This document shows, piece after piece, positions 1 to 7,336 of a stretch of 32,796 nt of DNA. Position 1 is the stretch's first letter, and the number at the start of each line of letters is the position of its first letter. A program made the position numbers and the translations under genes. This stretch comes from Bacteroidota bacterium (GTDB lineage Bacteria; Bacteroidota; Bacteroidia; Palsa-948), in contig SCSP01000007.1 of the NCBI GenBank assembly GCA_004297845.1, positions 1 to 32,796 of the forward strand. Direction: 5' to 3'. The notes beneath the pieces were generated by a model, which saw only the letters and a program-made list of their open reading frames with translations, had not been told where the DNA came from and made no database searches.

Positions 1-1
1 G

Positions 2-1060
2 CATATACTGGCAGCCGTTCTGCAATCGGCTGATTACAAAGTCGGACTTTACACTTCTCCGCACTTAAAAGATTTTCGCGAAAGGGTCAGGATAAATGGA
101 AAGATGATCTCTAAAGATTACGTGGTTGATTTTGTAAAGAAATACAAAAATGATTTTGAAAAAATAAAGCCTTCTTTCTTTGAATGGACAGTCGGGCTGG
201 CCTTCGACTATTTCTCAAAAGAGAAAGTGGATATTGCCATCATTGAAACGGGCTTGGGCGGAAGGTTGGATTCCACTAATGTGATCACTCCCTTACTCTC
301 TATTATTACCAATATCAGCTACGATCACCAGAACCTGCTGGGCGATACGCTTCAGAAAATTGCAGTTGAAAAAGCAGGAATTATAAAGAAAAACGGGATT
401 GTTCTGATCAGCGAAAAACAAAAAGACGCTTCGACTCCGTTCAGCGCGACAAACGTATTTGAGAGAAAAGCAAAAGAAGAAAACGCTTTGCTTTTATATT
501 CAGAGGATTTCATTTCAGGAATTAAAAACATCGAATGTGGACTCAAAGGCGCTTATCAAAGGAAAAATATCCCAGCCTCAATCCTTGCATCCGAAATTCT
601 GAATCAGCTTGGGTTTGAGATCAACAGCCAAGCAGTTATAAATGGATTAAGGGACGTTATAAAACTCACAGGGCTCAGAGGGAGATGGGATATCCTAGCA
701 AAAAAACCCCTCATCATTGCCGACATTGCCCACAATGAAACAGGAATAAAAGAAGTTTTCAGACAGGTAAAAAATACTCCGCACAAAAAGCTTCACATTG
801 TCTTCGGAACAGTAAATGATAAAGATGTTGGCAGAATAACAGCCCTTCTTCCAAAGAAGGCAAGGTATTATTTCTGCAAGGCCGATATTCCCAGGGCTCT
901 GGATGCCGCCATACTCGGCATCGAGGCACAAAAAAATGGATTGAACGGGGTTATTTTTCCAAGCGTGAAAAAGGCCCTTGCTGCTGCGAAAAATAACGCC
1001 TCTTCAGATGACCTCATCTTGGTAACCGGCAGCGCTTTTGTGGTGGCTGAGATGATTTAA
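2..1060 (+). CDS. folC: Bifunctional folylpolyglutamate synthase/dihydrofolate synthase (5'-truncated by window)
   Basis: Frame is open from base 2 (HILAAVLQSADYKVGLYTSPHLKDFRERVRINGK-M...), with Mur ligase/FolC motifs LYTSPHLxxFRERxxING and ETGLGGRLDSTNV. Confidence 0.95.
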   Translation, partial: HILAAVLQSADYKVGLYTSPHLKDFRERVRINGKMISKDYVVDFVKKYKNDFEKIKPSFFEWTVGLAFDYFSKEKVDIAIIETGLGGRLDSTNVITPLLSIITNISYDHQNLLGDTLQKIAVEKAGIIKKNGIVLISEKQKDASTPFSATNVFERKAKEENALLLYSEDFISGIKNIECGLKGAYQRKNIPASILASEILNQLGFEINSQAVINGLRDVIKLTGLRGRWDILAKKPLIIADIAHNETGIKEVFRQVKNTPHKKLHIVFGTVNDKDVGRITALLPKKARYYFCKADIPRALDAAILGIEAQKNGLNGVIFPSVKKALAAAKNNASSDDLILVTGSAFVVAEMI

Positions 1061-1088
1061 TACACCTTCTTTACTATAATAAATCTTT

Positions 1089-1096
1089 TATATTTG
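1089..1096 (+). promoter_or_regulatory. Bacteroidota -7 element TATATTTG upstream of tRNA-Val
   Basis: Exact match to TAnnTTTG, 13 nt before the tRNA 5' end. Confidence 0.6.
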
Positions 1097-1108
1097 CACT
1101 CCTTTTTT

Positions 1109-1183
1109 GGGAGCTTAGCTCAGCTGGTTCAGAGCATCTGCCTTACAAGCAGAGGGTCGGGGGTTCGAACCCCTCAGCTCCCA
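1109..1183 (+). tRNA. tRNA-Val(TAC)
   Basis: Cloverleaf: acceptor GGGAGCT/AGCTCCC, anticodon stem-loop TCTGC-CTTACAA-GCAGA (TAC), T-arm GGGGGTTCGAACCCC. Confidence 0.96.
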
Positions 1184-1192
1184 CTTCACAGG

Positions 1193-1225
1193 GCAGCGCA
1201 TCAAAAATGGTGCGCTGCTTTTTTT
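1193..1225 (+). terminator. Rho-independent terminator of tRNA-Val
   Basis: GCAGCGCA-tcaaaaatgg-TGCGCTGC followed by TTTTTTT. Confidence 0.9.
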
Positions 1226-1407
1226 CGTTTCCTCCGTAAACCCCGTCTTTTCTACATATTCTAAACACCGCTTCATTTATTTTTGTGGTTCGATACTCGT
1301 TATAAGAATTATTATTGTAACTCTCCGAAAGAGTCCTTCGAGACCTTCAGAGAGTACGGATCCTCGTCCGGACGGAAATTTTTTTCATATAAAAACGGAA
1401 TTTTATG

Positions 1408-1415
1408 TAATTTTG
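1408..1415 (+). promoter_or_regulatory. -7 element TAATTTTG upstream of the thiolase
   Basis: TAnnTTTG match 36 nt upstream of ATG 1451. Confidence 0.45.
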
Positions 1416-1450
1416 GCAAGCATGGTTTATCACATCTCATACCTAATCTT

Positions 1451-2677
1451 ATGAATGCATACATTGCAGCGGGATTCCGTTCCGCAGTAGGCAAAGCCGG
1501 CCGCGGTGGATTCCGCTTCACCCGTCCGGATGATATTGCTGCGGGTGTTATCAAACACCTAATGGCATCGGTACCCAATGTTTCAGCCGATCAGGTAGAC
1601 GATCTGATCGTTGGAAATGCAATGCCCGAAGCAGAACAGGGCATGAACATGGCGCGATTCATTTCGCTGCTTTCTTTTAACACCGATAAAGTGCCGGGCA
1701 TGACGGTAAACCGTTATTGTGCATCGGGGCTGGAAACCATTGCCATCGCCAGTGCAAAAATAAATTCCGGATTATCCGAATGCATCATTGCGGGAGGCGC
1801 AGAGAGCATGAGCCTGATCCCCATGGGCGGCTGGCGCATCATTCCGAATTACGAAGTTGCAAAAGATCACCCCGATTATTACTGGGGCATGGGACTCACT
1901 GCCGAAGCGGTGGCGAATGAATATAAAGTTTCGCGCGAAGATCAGGATAAATTTTCGTTGAACTCCCACTTGAAAGCGATGGCTGCCATAAAGGAAGGAA
2001 AGTTCAAGGATGAAATCGTGCCTATTAAAATTACAGAAAATTACTATGAGGATGCGGACTCTTCCCCTTCTTACAATCAAAGATTGGGATCGCAGCCCAC
2101 AGGTGCGGCCAAAAAAACAAGAGAATTTATTATTGATACCGATGAAGGTCCGCGTGCAGATACCAATATTGAAGCACTTGCAAAACTTAAGCCTGTATTC
2201 GATGCGAACGGCTCCGTGACAGCGGGAAATTCCTCCCAGACCAGCGATGGCGCTGCTTTCGTAATGGTGGTGAGCGAAAAATTCATGAAAGAAAATAAGC
2301 TGAAACCAATAGCTCGTTTGGTTTCCTTTGCAGCAGCCGGAGTAGCTCCGCGAATCATGGGTATTGGTCCTGTAACTGCAATTCCAAAAGCGCTGAAGCT
2401 TGCCGGTTTAAAACAGGATCAAATTGATCTTGTTGAGTTGAACGAAGCGTTTGCATCGCAGTCATTAGCGGTGTTGCGCGAACTGAAACTGAATCCAGAG
2501 ATCGTGAATGTGAACGGAGGTGCGATATCGCTTGGACATCCACTTGGATGCAGCGGTGCTAAGTTGAGTGTTCAACTTTTCAATGAATTAAAAAGAAGAA
2601 AAAAAAAGTATGGCATCGTTTCCATGTGCGTAGGCACGGGGCAGGGGGCAGCTGGAGTGTTTGAAATGCTAAATTAG
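1451..2677 (+). CDS. Thiolase family protein (acetyl-CoA C-acyltransferase)
   Basis: NRYCASGLETIAIA active-site Cys region, GGAESMSLIPMGG, NEAFASQ, NGGAISLGHPLGCSGAK, CVGTGQGAA. Start set at ATG 1451 rather than the ORF-track start 1283. Confidence 0.95.
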   Translation: MNAYIAAGFRSAVGKAGRGGFRFTRPDDIAAGVIKHLMASVPNVSADQVDDLIVGNAMPEAEQGMNMARFISLLSFNTDKVPGMTVNRYCASGLETIAIASAKINSGLSECIIAGGAESMSLIPMGGWRIIPNYEVAKDHPDYYWGMGLTAEAVANEYKVSREDQDKFSLNSHLKAMAAIKEGKFKDEIVPIKITENYYEDADSSPSYNQRLGSQPTGAAKKTREFIIDTDEGPRADTNIEALAKLKPVFDANGSVTAGNSSQTSDGAAFVMVVSEKFMKENKLKPIARLVSFAAAGVAPRIMGIGPVTAIPKALKLAGLKQDQIDLVELNEAFASQSLAVLRELKLNPEIVNVNGGAISLGHPLGCSGAKLSVQLFNELKRRKKKYGIVSMCVGTGQGAAGVFEMLN

Positions 2678-2700
2678 TATCAGGTACCAAGACAGCACGT

Positions 2701-2840
2701 ATGCATAACTTCAAGGAATTAAAAATATGGCAGGAGTCAATGAGTTTATCAAAAAAGAATTACAAACATTAACCGAAAAGGTTACCAAGATTCAAAGGAT
2801 GATTAACAAATTAAAAGATTCAATCAAGCAGCCATCCTGA
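2701..2840 (+). pseudogene. Internally deleted four-helix-bundle (S23/IVS-type) protein gene
   Basis: N-terminus MHNFKELKIWQESMSLSKK... in one frame (stop at 2772). C-terminus EFIKKELQTLTEKVTKIQRMINKLKDSIKQPS* in another frame, ending at 2840. The family core is missing. Confidence 0.65.
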
Positions 2841-2867
2841 TACTTGACACCTAATACTTTTATATTT

Positions 2868-4664
2868 ATGAGTACAGACACAAAAACAACCACAGCTCTC
2901 AAAGGAGGCGAATTCCTCATCAAGGAAACCAACGCTCAGGATATCTTCATCCCGGAACAATGGAACGAGGAGCAACTGATGATTGCACAGTCCTGCACGG
3001 ATTTTCTGGCGCAGGAAGTTTGGCCCAATTTAGACCGCATAGATGCGCAGGAAGAAGGATTAACTGTAAAACTGCTCGACAAGGCCGCAGAACTCGGTTT
3101 GCTCGGACTAAGTGTTCCGGAGGAATTCGGAGGATTTGAAAAAGATTTTGTTACAGGAATGTTGGCGACTGAAAAGCTAGGCTCCGGATATTCCTTTGCA
3201 GTTTCTATTTCCGCGCATACGGGTATAGGTACCTTGCCGATCTTATATTACGGAAACGATGCTCAGAAGAAAAAATATATTCCCAATCTTGTTAATGGTA
3301 AATGGAAAGCATGTTATTGTTTAACGGAGCCGAGTGCCGGTTCTGACGCAAATTCAGGAAAAACAAAAGCGGTTCTTTCCCCGGATGGGAAACATTATAT
3401 CCTGAACGGCCAAAAAATGTGGATCACAAATGGTGGATTTGCTGAAATTTTCACCGTGTTCGCGAAAATTGACAATGATGAAAATCTTTCTGCCTTTATC
3501 ATAGAAAAAAACTTCGGAGGCATTTCTCTGAATCCTGAGGAACATAAAATGGGTATCAAAGGAAGTTCTACCCGTCAGGTTTTCTTTAACGATTGCAAAG
3601 TTCCGGTAGAAAACCTTTTATCCGATAGACAAAATGGGTTTAAGATTGCGGTAAATATCCTTAATATCGGGAGAATTAAATTAGCGGCAGCAGCGCTGGG
3701 AGCTTCCAAAAAAATCTCTGAAAAATCGATTCAGTATGCAAACGAGAGAAATCAATTTGGCAGACCCATCGCAAAATACGGAGCCATACGTTACAAGATT
3801 GCTGAACAGGCCATCCGCATTTACGCTACGGAAGCTGCTTTGTACCGCGCCACCCAAAATATTGAGGATGCTATGAATTCCCTCACCGCAGGAGGAATGG
3901 ATCACAGCAAAGCGATCCTGAAAGGCGTGGAACAATTCGCGCCTGAGGCAGCTATTCTTAAAGTTGCCGGAAGCGAGGTGCTGGATTATGTGGTGGACGA
4001 AGGTGTGCAGATTTATGGAGGTATGGGTTTCAGCGCGGACGCTCCTATGGAACGCGGTTATCGTGACTCACGAATCAATAGAATTTTTGAAGGCACTAAC
4101 GAGATCAACCGTATGCTCATCGTGGATATGATGCTCAAACGCGCTATGAAAGGGGAATTGGATCTCATGGGTCCAGCAACCAAAGTAGCAGGTGAGTTGA
4201 TGAGCATCCCTGATTTTGGAGGAGAGGATACGGCATTGTTTGGTGCCGAGAAAAAATATTTGAGAAATTTCAAAAAAGCCGTCCTGATGACAGCCGGCAG
4301 CGCAGCGCAAAAGCTGATGATGGAGCTTGCCAAAGAACAGGAAGTGCTGATGAACATTGCCGATATGCTCATTGACCTCTATGTTTCAGAATCTGTTTTA
4401 TTGAGAGTGGAAAAACTGGTTTCCATGCGCGGAGAAGAGGCCTGCAAGGAGCAGATCGATATCATGCGTGTGTACCTCAACGATGCGGCCGACCGCATCA
4501 ACAAGAACGGAAAAGAAGCTATCAACTCATTTGCTTCGGGCGATGAACAGCGCATGATGCTCATGGGCCTCAAGCGCTTCACCAAAACCGAACCTTTCAA
4601 CGCAAAGGATGCGAGAAGGAGAGTGGCTGCGAAGCTGATCAGTGAGAATAAGTATTGCTACTAG
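2868..4664 (+). CDS. Acyl-CoA dehydrogenase family protein
   Basis: CYCLTEPSAGSDA, GQKMWITNGGFA, YGGMGFSADAPMERGYRDSRINRIFEGTNEINRM; long C-terminal domain. Start at ATG 2868. Confidence 0.95.
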   Translation: MSTDTKTTTALKGGEFLIKETNAQDIFIPEQWNEEQLMIAQSCTDFLAQEVWPNLDRIDAQEEGLTVKLLDKAAELGLLGLSVPEEFGGFEKDFVTGMLATEKLGSGYSFAVSISAHTGIGTLPILYYGNDAQKKKYIPNLVNGKWKACYCLTEPSAGSDANSGKTKAVLSPDGKHYILNGQKMWITNGGFAEIFTVFAKIDNDENLSAFIIEKNFGGISLNPEEHKMGIKGSSTRQVFFNDCKVPVENLLSDRQNGFKIAVNILNIGRIKLAAAALGASKKISEKSIQYANERNQFGRPIAKYGAIRYKIAEQAIRIYATEAALYRATQNIEDAMNSLTAGGMDHSKAILKGVEQFAPEAAILKVAGSEVLDYVVDEGVQIYGGMGFSADAPMERGYRDSRINRIFEGTNEINRMLIVDMMLKRAMKGELDLMGPATKVAGELMSIPDFGGEDTALFGAEKKYLRNFKKAVLMTAGSAAQKLMMELAKEQEVLMNIADMLIDLYVSESVLLRVEKLVSMRGEEACKEQIDIMRVYLNDAADRINKNGKEAINSFASGDEQRMMLMGLKRFTKTEPFNAKDARRRVAAKLISENKYCY

Positions 4665-4742
4665 GGCGGTAGGCAAGTGGAACAGCAAAGATGCTCCTTC
4701 CGGGCGAATTAGTCTTTTATTATCTGAAGACATCCTTGTTAA

Positions 4743-4764
4743 CGTCAGGTGGAAACACCTGACG
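4743..4764. repeat. Perfect hairpin CGTCAGGTG-GAAA-CACCTGACG
   Basis: 9-bp stem with a GAAA loop read directly. Confidence 0.85.
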
Positions 4765-4771
4765 CCACGCT

Positions 4772-4831
4772 AAAGAAACGAGAAGGAGAGTGGCTGCGAA
4801 GCTGATCTCGGAGAATAAATATTGCTATTAG
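4772..4831 (+). pseudogene. Orphan duplicate of the acyl-CoA dehydrogenase C-terminal tail
   Basis: Encodes KETRRRVAAKLISENKYCY*. The gene's own end (4605-4664) is AKDARRRVAAKLISENKYCY*. Confidence 0.85.
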
Positions 4832-4834
4832 CTC

Positions 4835-5260
4835 TTAAGGAGCAATCTTGTCTTCCAGTTGTTTGAATTTTTTCACCTTGGATTTTCCATTCTTCTTTCC
4901 GAGATGGTAGTAAATGATAACGCCTTTGGTAAGGTTGGACTGGTTGGGAACCGCATCGGAGCATACCTTGCATTTTTCAGGCTTAGCCAGTGCATAACCA
5001 AAGGCCAGTTCGCAATAATTTTTTTCAGTCTTATTGTAATAGAACCGCATGTCCGATTTACCTGCAATAGTCCGGATAGAATCGACCACAAGGCTGTCGG
5101 CAAATCTATTTGTCAATCCAACTTCGTAATTCATGAAAACGCCTCCCATTCCTGCAATCGTTTTTTGATTTGTGGCTTTAGCAACCTTCACCTGTCCAAA
5201 GGAATACGCAGTACACAGTAGACAATAGACAAGAACAACAGGAATGATTAACTTTTTCAT
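4835..5260 (-). CDS. Small secreted hypothetical protein
   Basis: 141 aa with signal peptide MKKLIIPVVLVYCLLCTAYSFGQ; divergent from the next gene. Confidence 0.65.
   Translation of the reverse strand: MKKLIIPVVLVYCLLCTAYSFGQVKVAKATNQKTIAGMGGVFMNYEVGLTNRFADSLVVDSIRTIAGKSDMRFYYNKTEKNYCELAFGYALAKPEKCKVCSDAVPNQSNLTKGVIIYYHLGKKNGKSKVKKFKQLEDKIAP
5209..5232. repeat. Left arm of a 24-nt perfect inverted repeat (heptameric)
   Basis: CAGTACACAGTAGACAATAGACAA, reverse complement of 5323-5346. Confidence 0.95.
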
Positions 5261-5304
5261 TTTCTAAATTTAATCAAATATAAAAATGTTGTACTTTGGT
5301 CGCA

Positions 5305-6164
5305 TGAAAGGGCGGCTGTTAATTGTCTATTGTCTACTGTGTACTGTTTACTGCTTCGCCCAGCTTCCCGATTGCGACATCTGGTTATTGGACATCAAGG
5401 ACAGTTCAGGACAAACATCGTTCCACAATCCTGTAAACATCACCAATCGCAAAGGATACGATAATCAACCCGCTTTTTCACCGGATGGCAAATACATACT
5501 TTATTCCTCCCAGAAGGACAGTGCCGGCCCAACGGATATTTATAAGTATGACCTGAAAACCGGAAAGAACACTCTGTTCACCAATACACCCACCAGCGAA
5601 TATTCTCCCACGTTCATGCCCGATGGCAAAAATATTTCGGTGGTGATGGTGGAGAGCGATTCCACCCAGCGCCTCTGGAAGTTCCCTCTTGATGGCGGAA
5701 AGCCATCCCCGGTGATGGACCAGGTGGCCTTCATCGGCTATCACACATGGATAAATAAGGACAGCCTCGCGCTGTTTGTGCTTTCCATGCCTGCATTCAC
5801 GCTGCAGATATTCAACATACACACGCAAAAGCCTTCGTTGGTAGGCGACAGTATAGGCCGTTGCATGCGGATGAAGGATGATAAGTTGTGGTTCACCACC
5901 AAAGCCGGCAGGTTCCAGAACGTATTTGAACTCTCCTTTAAGAATAAACAGGCCACATTAATTGGAATGCAGGAGAGTGAGGATTATTGCTTTTACAAAA
6001 ACTCTTTGTGGTCCATTTCCGAAAATTCCATCGTATCCGGATTCATGAACAGCAAGGACGGGGCAGCCGAGATTGCCGATCTCTCAAAATTCGGTATCAG
6101 CAAACCAACCCGCATCGCAATTTCACCCGATGGAAAGAAACTGGCTGTGGTTTCCAATAAATAA
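5305..6164 (+). CDS. PD40/TolB-like beta-propeller secreted protein
   Basis: Repeats NQPAFSPDGKYILYSS, YSPTFMPDGKNISVV and IAISPDGKKLAVVS; signal peptide MKGRLLIVYCLLCTVYCFAQ. Start at 5286 is an alternative. Confidence 0.8.
5323..5346. repeat. Right arm of a 24-nt perfect inverted repeat (heptameric)
   Basis: TTGTCTATTGTCTACTGTGTACTG, period 7. Confidence 0.95.
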
Positions 6165-6231
6165 CCCTATATCTTAAATAAGGAATATTACAACCGCTTC
6201 CTTCATAAATTTCATTTGAAAAACTACTATC

Positions 6232-6873
6232 ATGGATTTTATACCCAAGGAGATTGAAGACTACGCGCTGAAAAATTCAGAGGCTGAACCGGACGTGCTT
6301 TATCGTCTTAATCGCGAAACGCATATGAAGATGACTATGCCACAGATGCTCTCCGGACACATGCAGGGGCTGCTACTGCAAATGTTCAGCAAAATGATCC
6401 GCCCTACAACTATTTTAGAGATCGGAACTTTTACGGGTTATTCCGCGATTTGCTTGGCTCAGGGATTGCAGAAGGGAGGCAAATTGCACACCATAGACAT
6501 CAATGAGGAGTTCAGTGAAATCATCCTTCGCCACGTTAAAGAAGCGGGCTTGGAGGGCAAAATAAGGCTCCATATAGGCCATGCTGTTAATATCTTACCT
6601 ACCCTGAAAGAGCCCTTTGACCTCGTATTTATCGATGCCGATAAGGAGAACTACAGCACCTATTATGACCTGGTGTTCCCGCAGGTAAAACAGGGCGGAT
6701 ACATCATAGCGGATAATGTGCTTTGGAGTGGGAAAGTGCTCAGTTCTGCTATGAAAATGGACATTGAGACCAAATCTCTCTTTGAATACAGTCGTAAAAT
6801 CCAGAGCGATTCCAGAGTAGAAAATGTGCTTCTTCCCCTGAGAGACGGGCTCATGATTGCCCGAAAAAAATAA
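6232..6873 (+). CDS. Class I SAM-dependent O-methyltransferase (caffeoyl-CoA/catechol OMT-like)
   Basis: ILEIGTFTGYSAICLAQGL, FDLVFIDADKENYSTYYD, GGYIIADNVLWSGKV. Confidence 0.93.
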   Translation: MDFIPKEIEDYALKNSEAEPDVLYRLNRETHMKMTMPQMLSGHMQGLLLQMFSKMIRPTTILEIGTFTGYSAICLAQGLQKGGKLHTIDINEEFSEIILRHVKEAGLEGKIRLHIGHAVNILPTLKEPFDLVFIDADKENYSTYYDLVFPQVKQGGYIIADNVLWSGKVLSSAMKMDIETKSLFEYSRKIQSDSRVENVLLPLRDGLMIARKK

Positions 6874-6956
6874 ATTTCCATAGGGGAATTTTCAATTTCT
6901 CCTATGAAAACTTATTAACAATCACATTTCCCCTATGAATGTGAATGAAAATGTCT

Positions 6957-6964
6957 TATCTTCG
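6957..6964 (+). promoter_or_regulatory. -7-like element TATCTTCG upstream of the SWIB gene
   Basis: One mismatch to TAnnTTTG. Confidence 0.4.
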
Positions 6965-7015
6965 CTATGAAGTTAAACAAAAAGTTAAACTTTTAAAACC
7001 AAAACAAAAAACAAA

Positions 7016-7282
7016 ATGGCAACAAAAAGAAAACCAAATGCGGCATTCATGGCTCCGCTGACTCCAACCGCTCAACTCGCAGCAGTAACAGGCGCAAAAG
7101 CGCTTCCACGCACAGAAGTTGCAAAAAAACTTTGGGCTTACATCAAGAAGAACAATCTTCAAGATAAGAAGAACAGACGCAACATCAATGCTGACGACAC
7201 TCTCAAAGCGATCTTTGGCGGTAAAAAAACAGTGAGCATGTTTGAAATGACCAAATTGGTTAGCAAGCATCTCAAGAAGTAA
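7016..7282 (+). CDS. SWIB/MDM2 domain-containing protein
   Basis: 88-aa basic protein; LPRTEVAKKLWAYIKKNNLQDKKNRRNINADDTLKAIFGGKKTVSMFEMTKLVSKHL is a SWIB fold signature. Confidence 0.93.
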   Translation: MATKRKPNAAFMAPLTPTAQLAAVTGAKALPRTEVAKKLWAYIKKNNLQDKKNRRNINADDTLKAIFGGKKTVSMFEMTKLVSKHLKK

Positions 7283-7300
7283 TTTTTTAAAAATTACGGT

Positions 7301-7336
7301 AAAGGCGGGTTAAGAAATTAATCCGCCTTTATTATT
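7301..7336. terminator. Bidirectional terminator between convergent genes
   Basis: AAAGGCGGgTTAA-gaaa-TTAAtCCGCCTTT followed by a T-rich tract. Confidence 0.75.

Noticed and set aside
1283-1450. N-terminal extension of the thiolase ORF
   Set aside because: Lacks thiolase homology and holds a promoter-like TAATTTTG; MNAYIAAGFRSAVGKA at 1451 is the expected start.
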